23,825 nucleotides of DNA from the NCBI GenBank assembly GCA_012032575.1, contig JAAUSP010000044.1, forward strand, positions 1 through 23,825. The letters are read 5' to 3'. Below the pieces are notes generated by a model. That model searched no databases. It was not told where the DNA came from and saw nothing but the letters and a program-made list of their open reading frames with translations. Positions 7,452 to 13,999 of this stretch are shown piece after piece (position 1 is the first letter of the stretch; every line of letters starts with the position of its first letter). The position numbers were made by a program, and so were the translations under genes. The stretch comes from Anaerolineales bacterium (GTDB taxonomy: Bacteria > Chloroflexota > Anaerolineae > 4572-78 > J111).

Positions 7452-7871
7452 CTATTCGTCCCCTAATTCCTGGCCGGGCACTTCCAGATTGACCACTTCG
7501 CCGTGAGTATCCACAATAATTTTGAAACCCATCATACCCAGCATGGTACGCGCGTCGTCAGGTAGTCCCTGCTCCATCACCCGCTCCATGTGGGTCAGCG
7601 AAGAGTCAACCATAGCTTTGGTAAACAAATCATCTTTGCCCAACATGGCCATCATCCCGGCTGAAACCATATCTTTATTGGCTTCGGCCTGCTCCTGTAG
7701 CCAACCAATCACCTGGCGGTCCACCTCCTCGGCGGCGACGTGGCGTTTGAAGTCGCCGTCAAGAATGATGTAATTCGGTTCGGTTCCGATCATGGTTGTT
7801 TCGACCGGCTGGCCTTCTTCGTTGTAGACTAAACCGGTAAAAAGCGCCTGCTGATAGTTTGATTGCGTCAT
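7452..7871 (-). CDS. Conserved hypothetical protein, first gene of the xdhC-like operon
   Basis: 139 residues, soluble and acidic, with no signal peptide or membrane helix. I do not recognise a family. The N-terminal third looks beta-rich (GLVYNEEGQPVETTMIG, NYIILDGDF), the middle is helical and Met-rich (KDMVSAGMMAMLGKDD), and the C-terminus has FKIIVDTHGEVVNLEVPG, a possible beta-hairpin. It is followed after 13 bases by the XdhC N-domain gene, so a link to molybdenum-enzyme maturation is possible from context only. ATG 7871 has AGAGG/TAAGG just upstream, and an extended -10 promoter lies about 40 bases further up. Confidence 0.8.
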   Translation of the reverse strand: MTQSNYQQALFTGLVYNEEGQPVETTMIGTEPNYIILDGDFKRHVAAEEVDRQVIGWLQEQAEANKDMVSAGMMAMLGKDDLFTKAMVDSSLTHMERVMEQGLPDDARTMLGMMGFKIIVDTHGEVVNLEVPGQELGDE

Positions 7872-7909
7872 GCCTTACCTCTGCGAGATGCCTCTTAATT
7901 CCTGCTAAT

Positions 7910-7918
7910 ATTATACCA
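7910..7918 (-). promoter_or_regulatory. Extended -10 promoter for the hypothetical/xdhC operon
   Basis: The minus strand reads TGGTATAAT, a perfect -10 with the TGn extension. The -35 region is only T-rich (about 7932-7938), which an extended -10 can tolerate. The predicted transcript start is near 7903, giving a leader of about 30 bases before ATG 7871. Confidence 0.65.
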
Positions 7919-7943
7919 GAAAATGGGAACAGAAAAATTGTAT

Positions 7944-8044
7944 CTGCTCAGCCCTCAGGTCATTTCGAGGCCGTAAGCCGACGCGAAGCGTCTCTACCGC
8001 ACCCCATCGGCCTCGAAGATTTCTCCCTTCGGTCGAAATGACCT
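7944..8044. repeat. REP-like palindromic element, copy B
   Basis: The inner terminal repeats AGGTCATTTCGA (7957-7968) and TCGAAATGACCT (8033-8044) are perfect 12-base inverted copies. The left 37 bases (7944-7980) match the reverse complement of 18428-18464 with two differences. The interior has CCTCGAAGATTTCTCCC, shared with copy C. The element fills the gap between topA and the hypothetical gene. No transposase is nearby, so it behaves like a REP or MITE-type sequence. Confidence 0.85.
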
Positions 8045-8320
8045 ATACTCAACAAGGGCATAAATTTTACTTTTCCAGACGAGAAAAAAGTTAAATTTGT
8101 GACCGTGCGCAGTATTGCTGATTAGTTTTTCCTTTTCTTACGCGGCCCACGTTTTTTGCGGCCACCCGCGCCGGGAATATTCTCCGTGTACTGGCAGCCC
8201 AGGGTATAGCGCGAACAGCCCAGGAACGCGCCAAATTTGCCGCTTTTGACCACCAGCTTCCCTTCCCGGCACTGCGGGCAGGCTAGACCTTCCTTCTCCG
8301 ACTTGGGCAGCGTCTTTGCC

Positions 8321-8360
8321 TTTCCCCCTCCTCGCCCACTTCGTGTCGCGTCACCGCTCT
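8321..8360 (-). repeat. Low-complexity repeat inside topA, third insertion
   Basis: The plus strand CCTCCTCGCCCACTTCGTGT block matches the insertion at 8865-8893 with about three differences over some 25 bases. It encodes a TRSGRGGGKAK linker before the C-terminal zinc ribbon of TopA, so it is in frame and likely lies in a flexible loop. Confidence 0.6.
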
Positions 8361-8810
8361 TCGCCGCCCGTGCCGCCGGCTTGCGCTCGGCAGCGGCTCC
8401 AGCCATAGCCTGGTCCACCCTGGCTTTGAATGGCCCATAAAACTCGCGCATCACCGTCAGCCGGTCAGCTTCGCCCCGCGCAATCCGGTCCAAATCCTCT
8501 TCCATTTGGGCGGTAAAACCGACATCTACCACCATCTGAATATGCTTTTCCAGCAGTTCGCACACCTGAAACCCCAGCGGGGTGGGGACCAGCCGCTTCT
8601 GCTCGATGGCGGCATAGTTGCGTTCTTTCAGCGTTTCGACAATGGTGGCGTAAGTACTGGGCCGGCCCAACCCCAGCTTTTTCAACGTGCCGATCAACTG
8701 CGCTTCCGTATAACGCTGCGGCGGCTGGGTGAAGTGCTGCTTGGGGATCAACTGGTGCAAGTCCAGCAAATCTCCAGCAACCAAATCCGGCATCACCTCA
8801 TTTTCAACCC

Positions 8811-8900
8811 CATTCTCTCTCCCCTGCTCCCCTGTTCCTCCGTTCCCCCGCTTCGCGTCCTCGCCTCCTCGCCCGCTTCGCGTCGCCTCCTCCGCATCGG
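8811..8900 (-). repeat. Low-complexity repeat inside topA, second insertion
   Basis: A pyrimidine-rich plus-strand stretch made of CTCCCCTG/TTCCTC units followed by CTTCGCGTCCTCGCCTCC and a further CTTCGCGTCGCC copy. It encodes a Gly/Arg/Glu-rich loop (TRSGRGGEDAKRGNGGTGEQ) in TopA, placed between well-conserved segments. The reading frame is preserved. Confidence 0.65.
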
Positions 8901-9595
8901 CATCCACCCCGTAAACCTTCAAAAATCCGGCGAAACGCAGCGTGCTGCCGGTGGCGCGGAATAGATACACCGTCGGACTGGTCTCGATCAGGGTTTCGAT
9001 ATCCACCGTCACCGTATCGTAAACCGCCGGCTTCATCTGGCTGGCAATGAAACGCCGCCAGATCAGGCGATACAACTGGTACTGCTGCGGGGTCAAATAC
9101 GGCTCGATGGCTTTGGGCGTCTTCCAGGGGTCAACCGGGCGAATTGCTTCGTGAGCCTCCTGAGCTGTTTTATCACGAGTCTGGTAGATGGGCGGTTTGG
9201 GCGGCAGGTAGCTCTCGCCAAAGAATTTTGTCACCACAGCGCGGGCGGTCTGCTGCGCCTCCGGGGCTACGGCGACGCTATCGGTACGGATATAGGTAAT
9301 CAGGCCGACCGCTTTGCCTTCGCCCAGTTTAATGCCCTCGTAAAGCTCCTGAGCCAGCTTCATCGTCAGCCGGGGATTAAACCCAAGCTGGCTCGAAGCG
9401 GCCTGCTGCATGGAATCGGTGGTGAAGGGCGGGTAGGGATAGCGCAGCCGCGTCCCTTTTTCCACCCGCTGAACCCGCCAGGCCGCTCCCTCTAAATCAG
9501 CCAGCACCTTTTCCGCATCCGCCCGCGTTTTCAGTTCCGGCTTCTGGCCCTTAATCTTAAAACAGCGAAGCCCAAAATTTTATGACTTGTTCTAC

Positions 9596-9650
9596 CTCAC
9601 CACCCCTCGCCTCTTCGCCTCCTCGCCTCCTCGCCTCACCCCCTTGCTTC
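9596..9650 (-). repeat. Low-complexity repeat inside topA, first insertion
   Basis: CGCCTCTT/CGCCTCCT units repeated about four times on the plus strand encode GGEARRRGGEEARGGE after SIEAELSKQ. It lies about 35 bases upstream, in the sense of topA, of the frameshift at 9559-9562. The same CTCGCCTCCTCGCC motif recurs in the second insertion. Confidence 0.65.
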
Positions 9651-10261
9651 GACAACTCCGCCTCGATGCTCCACCACTCCTCGGCCACAAAAGCCCGGAT
9701 GGCCCGCTCTCGCTCGACCACCAGCCACAATGCCGGCGATTGAACCCGCCCCGCCGAAAGCCGCTTCATGCCCGACAAACCCTGCCACAAAATCGGGCTG
9801 ACCATGTATCCCACCAGCCGATCTGTGACCCGGCGGGCCATCTGCGCTTCAACCAGCCGCCGATCAATGGTCCGGGGTGAAGCCAGGGCGGCCCGCAAGT
9901 CGGCCTCGGTGATGGCGGTAAAGGTGATCCGGCGGACCTTGCCCGCTGCGCCCCGGCCCAATCGTTCGGCCACGTGCTGGGCAATGGCCTCGCCTTCGCG
10001 GTCCAAATCGGTGGCCAGATAAATCATCTCAGCCGAGGCGGCGGCCTGGCGCAGGCTGTCAACTTTTTGGCCCTTGCCACGCATCAGGTAAAGGGTGGGG
10101 GTGAAATCCTGCAAATCAACGTGCAGGCCATCAACCGGCATTTCCAGAATATGGCCGCTGGTTGCCGTTACGGTAAAATCGGGGCCGAGCATGCCCTTGA
10201 TGGTGCGGGCTTTTTTGCTGGACTCAACAATGAGGAGTTTCGGGGGCATAAAACAAGGGAG

Positions 10262-10320
10262 GGTAAAGGGCTGGAAGATTAGAAAAACAAACCCGGCCTT
10301 CCCATCTTCCAACCCTCCAA
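10262..10320. repeat. Hairpin repeat upstream of topA
   Basis: GGGCTGGAAGAT at 10268-10279 pairs with ATCTTCCAACCC at 10304-10315 (one G-U). Read on the minus strand, the element resembles the plus-strand repeat at 18472-18527, with the same order of GGTTGGAAG, AAGGC and ATCTTCCA blocks. It occupies most of the 78-base gap between trkA-2 and topA. Confidence 0.65.
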
Positions 10321-10327
10321 AAATCGC

Positions 10328-11018
10328 TTACTTCAGCGAGGTTCCATTACCATCGGGCGGGGTGAGAAGTTTAGCCAAACCGGCGGCGCCTTCCCGGTCG
10401 GTCACAGCCAAGACTTCATCGCCGACCTCAAAGGTAGTAACCCCGCGCGGCATCACAATTTCACCTCTACGAATAATGGCGGCAATCACGCAATCGGACG
10501 GCAGCGGCAGGTCTTTAAGGGCCATGCCAATGGCTTTAGCGCCCGGGGCAATCTTTTCTTCGACCAGGGCATAGTTGCCCCGCTGCAACTTTAGCAGGGT
10601 CATCATCGTGCCAGGTGCCATTTCCTCTTCAATCAGGCCGGCCATAATTTCGGCCTGGTTGACAGCGGCGTCCACATGAAATTTCTGGTCAAACAACCAG
10701 GCATTGCGCGGGTTATTGATCCGGGCAATGGTGCGGGGAATCGCGTAGCGGGTGCGGGCCACATAGCACATGGCCAGATTCTGGGCGTCTTCGTCGGCGC
10801 AGGCCGCCAGCATGTCGGCCCGATCAATTCCAGCCTGCTCCAGCATGAGCGGGTCGGTGGGATGGCCTTCAAAAATAACTTCGGTGGGCAATTCACGGTG
10901 GAGCCGGGCCAAAATGGTTTTACGGTGCTCAATCAAATGGACTTCGTGCCCTTGCGCTACCAGAAGTGTGGCTAAATTGGGTACCGGTGCGTCCTCCTCC
11001 GGCGATGATAACAAACAT
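10328..11018 (-). pseudogene. trkA: Second RCK/TrkA-family K+ regulatory protein, frameshifted near the 5' end
   Basis: A two-domain RCK protein (RCK_N Rossmann, then RCK_C). The open frame begins at 11023 with an odd sequence lacking the nucleotide-binding motif. Reading instead from ATG 11018 gives MFVIIAGGGRTGTQ, a textbook GxGxxG start, and the frame then joins LATLLVAQGHEVHLIE if one base is dropped at the AAA run 10974-10976. AGGAGGG lies just upstream of ATG 11018, and the previous gene's TGA ends one base before it, which supports this start. The rest is intact: GHPTDPLMLEQAGIDRADML, and an RCK_C region ending FEVGDEVLAV. It likely gates or senses a K+ transporter with its paralogue and KimA next door. 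A sequencing error is more likely than a true pseudogene. Confidence 0.85.
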
Positions 11019-11019
11019 G

Positions 11020-11679
11020 TCAACCCTCCTCAACCGAAATTAACGTGTCACGCAGCTTGGCCATATTGGTTGGCGTGGCGCTCAGATGAATCACGTCGCC
11101 GGCGTGAAGCTGAAATTCGTCGTCAGGCAATATGGCATGACCGGCGCGGGAAACAGAAACAACCCGGCACATCTCAGGCGGAAACAGGTCATACAAACCA
11201 CACCCCTGGCATGACTCCGGGGCGATAAACTCATACAGGCCCACCTCGCCGTTGCCCATTGAAAAGACCATACGCATGTCCTCAAAATGGAGCAGTTCCT
11301 CGATCCGTTTAGCGCCCCACACGGTTGAACTAACCACCGACGAGCCAAACACATCGTGCAGCGACTGCCAGCGGGCATCGTAGTTGCGCACAATCACTTT
11401 GGGTATGTGATAAACCGATCGGGCCAAATGACCAATCACGGCATTGACCACATCAGAATTTGTCACCACGGCCACACCGTCCGCTTCCTGCATGCCGGCC
11501 CGGTTGAGCACATCCTGGGCCAGACCATCGCCTTCAATCGTCCGCCCCCGAAAATCAGGGTCGAGGTTATCAAAAGAGTTGGTGGACTGATCAACCACCA
11601 CCACCTGATTTCCCTGCCGGTAAAGTTGATAAGCTAACTCAGCCCCCATGCGGCCGCAGCCCACTACAATAAAATTCAT
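11020..11679 (-). CDS. trkA: RCK/TrkA-family K+ transport regulatory protein
   Basis: 219 residues: RCK_N Rossmann domain with GCGRMG at 7-12, VVVVD closing the second strand, EGDGLAQDVLNRAGMQEADGV, then an RCK_C domain ending FQLHAGDVIHLSA. Such proteins bind NAD(H), ATP or c-di-AMP and regulate Trk/Ktr-type K+ channels at the inner membrane. No TrkH/KtrB pore gene is in the window; the upstream neighbour (36 bases away) is instead a KimA-type K+ transporter. The next gene encodes a second RCK protein, with one base between TGA and ATG, so the pair is co-translated and may form a heteromeric ring. GAGGAG lies 11 bases before the start. Confidence 0.9.
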   Translation of the reverse strand: MNFIVVGCGRMGAELAYQLYRQGNQVVVVDQSTNSFDNLDPDFRGRTIEGDGLAQDVLNRAGMQEADGVAVVTNSDVVNAVIGHLARSVYHIPKVIVRNYDARWQSLHDVFGSSVVSSTVWGAKRIEELLHFEDMRMVFSMGNGEVGLYEFIAPESCQGCGLYDLFPPEMCRVVSVSRAGHAILPDDEFQLHAGDVIHLSATPTNMAKLRDTLISVEEG

Positions 11680-11715
11680 GGTAAACGCTACTCCTCTTGG
11701 CTTAACTCTTGTACC

Positions 11716-13659
11716 TTATTCTACCTGATAAGGCACGTCGGTAATCACAATCCCCGGCCTGAAAAGCAGGGTGATGCGGAGCATAAATGCTGTTTGGGTG
11801 TGCAGCAAATTATGCCACCAGTGGCGTGGCACAAACTGGGGCACCACCACGGTGATAATCTCACCGGGCTGCCGCCGGGTATCGAGATCATTGATATAAT
11901 CCAGCAACGGCTCCAAAAGCAGCCGGTAGGGCGACTCCAGGATAACGATGCGGACCCCGTTGCCCCATTTCTCCCACTCGTTGCGAATACGGTGCGACTC
12001 GTCGGGATTGATTGAAACGTGAACGGCGGTAATATCATCAGACAGGAAACGGGCATAGCGGAGGGCGGCCAGGGTGCCCTGGTGAACTCCCCCCACCAGC
12101 AAAATTACCCGGTGGCGGGTCAGGCGCAGATCGCCCCGGTAGTTCCGCAGGGAGAGACGTTTGGCCAGGCCCTGATAATGGTGATGGATGCCGGATAAAA
12201 CCGTCACCAGCAGCGGGATCAACAGTAAAACAATCCAGGCCCCATCCATAAATTTGGTAAAGGCAAAAATCAGCATCACCACAAACGTGCAGAAGGCTCC
12301 AAACCCATTGATGGCCATTTTGGGCCGCCAGCCGGTATCATACCGCAAAACCGAGCCGCGCTCCTGGATCTCCTGCCCTGGCGCGAGGTGTCCAATTTTC
12401 CACCAGCGATGAGCCATGCCGGCCTGCGAAAAAGTAAATGAGAGAAAAACGCCAATAGCATAAAGTGGGATCAGGGCGGTTACACTGGCCTGAAAGATGA
12501 TAATCAACAGTGAGGCCAGCAAGCCCAAAGTAACAATCCCGCGCGAGAAGACCAGGCGGCTGCCGCGATAGGTGAATTGGCGGGGCAAAAAGCCATCCGC
12601 GGCCATCAATGCGCTCAGCCGGGGGAAGTCGGCATAAGCCGTATTAGCCGCCATAATCAGGATAACGGTGGTCGAAGCCATCGTGACCAGGTAGAGAATG
12701 CCCCGCCCATCATAAGCAGTCCGCACCAATTGCGAGATGACCGTTTCCGATTCGGAAGGGATCGCCCCGATTCTGGTAGCCAGGAAAGTAATCCCCAGGA
12801 AAAGCGCCCCTAAAATACCCGCCATCCAGATCAACGTCACCCCGGCATTGTGGGTACGCGGCTCTTTGAAGGCCGGTACACCATCAGAAATAGCCTCCAC
12901 CCCGGTCAGGGCCGTGGTCCCGCTGGCAAAGGCGTGCAGAAGCAAAAACAGAGTCAACGGCTGAACTGTTTCGGTTAGTTCCAGGTGGGGCGGGTCAACA
13001 ACTCCGGTTAATGAGCCGCTTAAATATCGCACCAGGCCCACGATAACCGTCATAAAAATCATCACCAAAAAGAAATAGGTCGGGATGGCAAAGGCTGCGC
13101 CCGACTCCTTGACCCCGCGCAGGTTGATGAGCATGATCAATCCGACCATGACAATGGCTATTTCGACCCGATATTCGTACAAATCAGGATAGGCCGAGGT
13201 AATCTGGGCCACCCCCGATGAAATCGAAACGGCGACGGTGAGGATATAATCGGTTAGCAGCGCTGCACCGGTGGTTTGGGAAGGCAGTATGCCCAGGTTG
13301 TCGCGGGTGACGATGTAAGCACTGGCGCTGTTGGGATAGGCATGGATTGTCTGTTCATAAGATACCACAACAATTGCCAGCAGCACGACGATAGCGATAG
13401 AGATGGGGAAGGCGTAACCGAAGGCAACCGTACCGGCTACCGCCAGAATGAACAGGATTTCCTGGGTGGCGTAAGCCGTCGAAGACAGCGCATCGGAAGC
13501 AAAGACGGCCAGACCAATAGCTTTACCAATAGTTTGATGCGGCGCGTCCGCTGTGGCTAAGGGCCGGCCAATCAGCCAGCTTCGCCAGGTATGTGGGGGA
13601 TGTTCTTCCCCTGGCCGGTGCATGACGGTGGTTCCATGTTCTTGGTCAATAAACGCCAT
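11716..13659 (-). CDS. kimA: KimA-type potassium transporter, APC superfamily
   Basis: 647 residues with about 12 membrane helices and a soluble C-terminal domain (about 500-647) as in KimA. Diagnostic stretches match KimA/YdaO: LAVFASDALSSTAYATQEIL, DYILTVAVSISSG followed by ITSAYPDLYEY, LTGVEAISDGVPAFKEPR and PLYAIGVFLSFTFSQAGM. KimA is a high-affinity K+/H+ symporter inhibited by c-di-AMP in Firmicutes. An amino-acid permease role is the alternative, but the neighbouring RCK genes favour K+. It leads a kimA, trkA-1, trkA-2 unit. ATG 13659 has only a weak site (GGAAG). The TATAAT on the minus strand at 13707-13702 gives a leader of about 36 bases, too short for a ydaO-type c-di-AMP riboswitch. 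Confidence 0.85.
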   Translation of the reverse strand: MAFIDQEHGTTVMHRPGEEHPPHTWRSWLIGRPLATADAPHQTIGKAIGLAVFASDALSSTAYATQEILFILAVAGTVAFGYAFPISIAIVVLLAIVVVSYEQTIHAYPNSASAYIVTRDNLGILPSQTTGAALLTDYILTVAVSISSGVAQITSAYPDLYEYRVEIAIVMVGLIMLINLRGVKESGAAFAIPTYFFLVMIFMTVIVGLVRYLSGSLTGVVDPPHLELTETVQPLTLFLLLHAFASGTTALTGVEAISDGVPAFKEPRTHNAGVTLIWMAGILGALFLGITFLATRIGAIPSESETVISQLVRTAYDGRGILYLVTMASTTVILIMAANTAYADFPRLSALMAADGFLPRQFTYRGSRLVFSRGIVTLGLLASLLIIIFQASVTALIPLYAIGVFLSFTFSQAGMAHRWWKIGHLAPGQEIQERGSVLRYDTGWRPKMAINGFGAFCTFVVMLIFAFTKFMDGAWIVLLLIPLLVTVLSGIHHHYQGLAKRLSLRNYRGDLRLTRHRVILLVGGVHQGTLAALRYARFLSDDITAVHVSINPDESHRIRNEWEKWGNGVRIVILESPYRLLLEPLLDYINDLDTRRQPGEIITVVVPQFVPRHWWHNLLHTQTAFMLRITLLFRPGIVITDVPYQVE

Positions 13660-13701
13660 AAGCTTCCAACCTTTGTTCCTTGAACTTTTGAAAACGGTGG
13701 C

Positions 13702-13707
13702 ATTATA
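13702..13707 (-). promoter_or_regulatory. -10 box of the kimA promoter
   Basis: The minus strand reads TATAAT, about 43 bases before ATG 13659. The -35 region upstream is T-rich (TTTTTC at 17 bases), a weak match. Confidence 0.5.
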
Positions 13708-13802
13708 CTCCTTTTACTTTAAAAGAAAAACCATCCTATTCATTTGCATCCTGCCAACCGATAGGCCGGAAAAACCCTTTCGTTCACTTTTGCACAAAAC
13801 GT

Positions 13803-13831
13803 TTGACAATAAAAACCAACTCGTTTACAAT
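13803..13831 (+). promoter_or_regulatory. Strong sigma-70-type promoter of hppA
   Basis: TTGACA at 13803-13808 and TACAAT at 13826-13831 with an ideal 17-base spacer. The start of transcription is expected near 13838, giving a leader of about 160 bases before ATG 14000. Confidence 0.8.
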
Positions 13832-13842
13832 CCGCGTCTGGC

Positions 13843-13907
13843 AGCGAAGCCAAATAATACCAAAAATGATGCCACAATTTCGGCTTCGCTCCTGGGCGGA
13901 GCTTTTT
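13843..13907 (+). promoter_or_regulatory. Candidate attenuator in the hppA leader
   Basis: GCTCC (13888-13892) pairs with GGAGC (13898-13902) and is followed by TTTTT (13903-13907), a short intrinsic terminator. AGCGAAGCC (13843-13851) can pair perfectly with GGCTTCGCT (13882-13890), which takes three bases of the terminator's left arm. The two folds therefore exclude each other, as in a transcription attenuator. The terminator stem is short (5 pairs), so this is a hypothesis. I see no known riboswitch consensus. Confidence 0.4.
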
Positions 13908-13999
13908 AAAATCCCTCCTATTCCATTTTTAAGTGAGTCTATCTCCAGGCTCAGCAAGTGCCTGAAAACCATCATTTTTCATATTTTAAGGAGAAAATA

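Larger units (their letters stand above)
8122..10249 (-). pseudogene. topA: DNA topoisomerase I, one apparent frameshift
   Basis: Type IA topoisomerase relaxing negative supercoils. The 5' part has the Toprim domain (KLLIVESSKKARTI at its start, DLDREGEAI further in) and SAGRVQSPAL. The 3' part has the active-site block GLITYIRTDS with the catalytic Tyr and ends in a zinc ribbon (CPQCREGK...GCSRYTLGCQY). The reading frame breaks at the AAAA run 9559-9562: frame one stops at TAA right after ...KFWASLF, while the other frame continues ...FKIKGQKPEL, as expected of TopA. Dropping one base restores about 708 residues, normal for the family. I favour a consensus error over true loss, since the gene is essential. 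Start ATG 10249 is set by homology; no Shine-Dalgarno is seen and a hairpin repeat lies directly upstream. Three low-complexity insertions interrupt the protein (near 9596-9650, 8811-8900, 8321-8360). Confidence 0.88.
13660..13999. other. Intergenic region between divergent kimA and hppA
   Basis: 340 bases without a credible gene. From left to right it holds the kimA leader and -10 box, an AT-rich stretch, the hppA promoter (13803-13831), a leader with two competing hairpins (13843-13907), a third hairpin CAGGC/GCCTG (13946-13964) and the hppA ribosome site. Confidence 0.7.

Noticed and set aside
8122..9507. Independent 461-residue topoisomerase starting at GTG 9507
   Set aside because: The frame continues upstream past the GTG and joins the N-terminal half by a single-base shift; it lacks the Toprim domain.
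10250..10312. Longer topA start at 10312
   Set aside because: The extra 21 residues are a translated hairpin repeat; the family N-terminus is PPKLLIVESSKKA.
13660..13710. ydaO-type c-di-AMP riboswitch before kimA
   Set aside because: The leader after the predicted -10 box is only about 36 bases, too short for that riboswitch.
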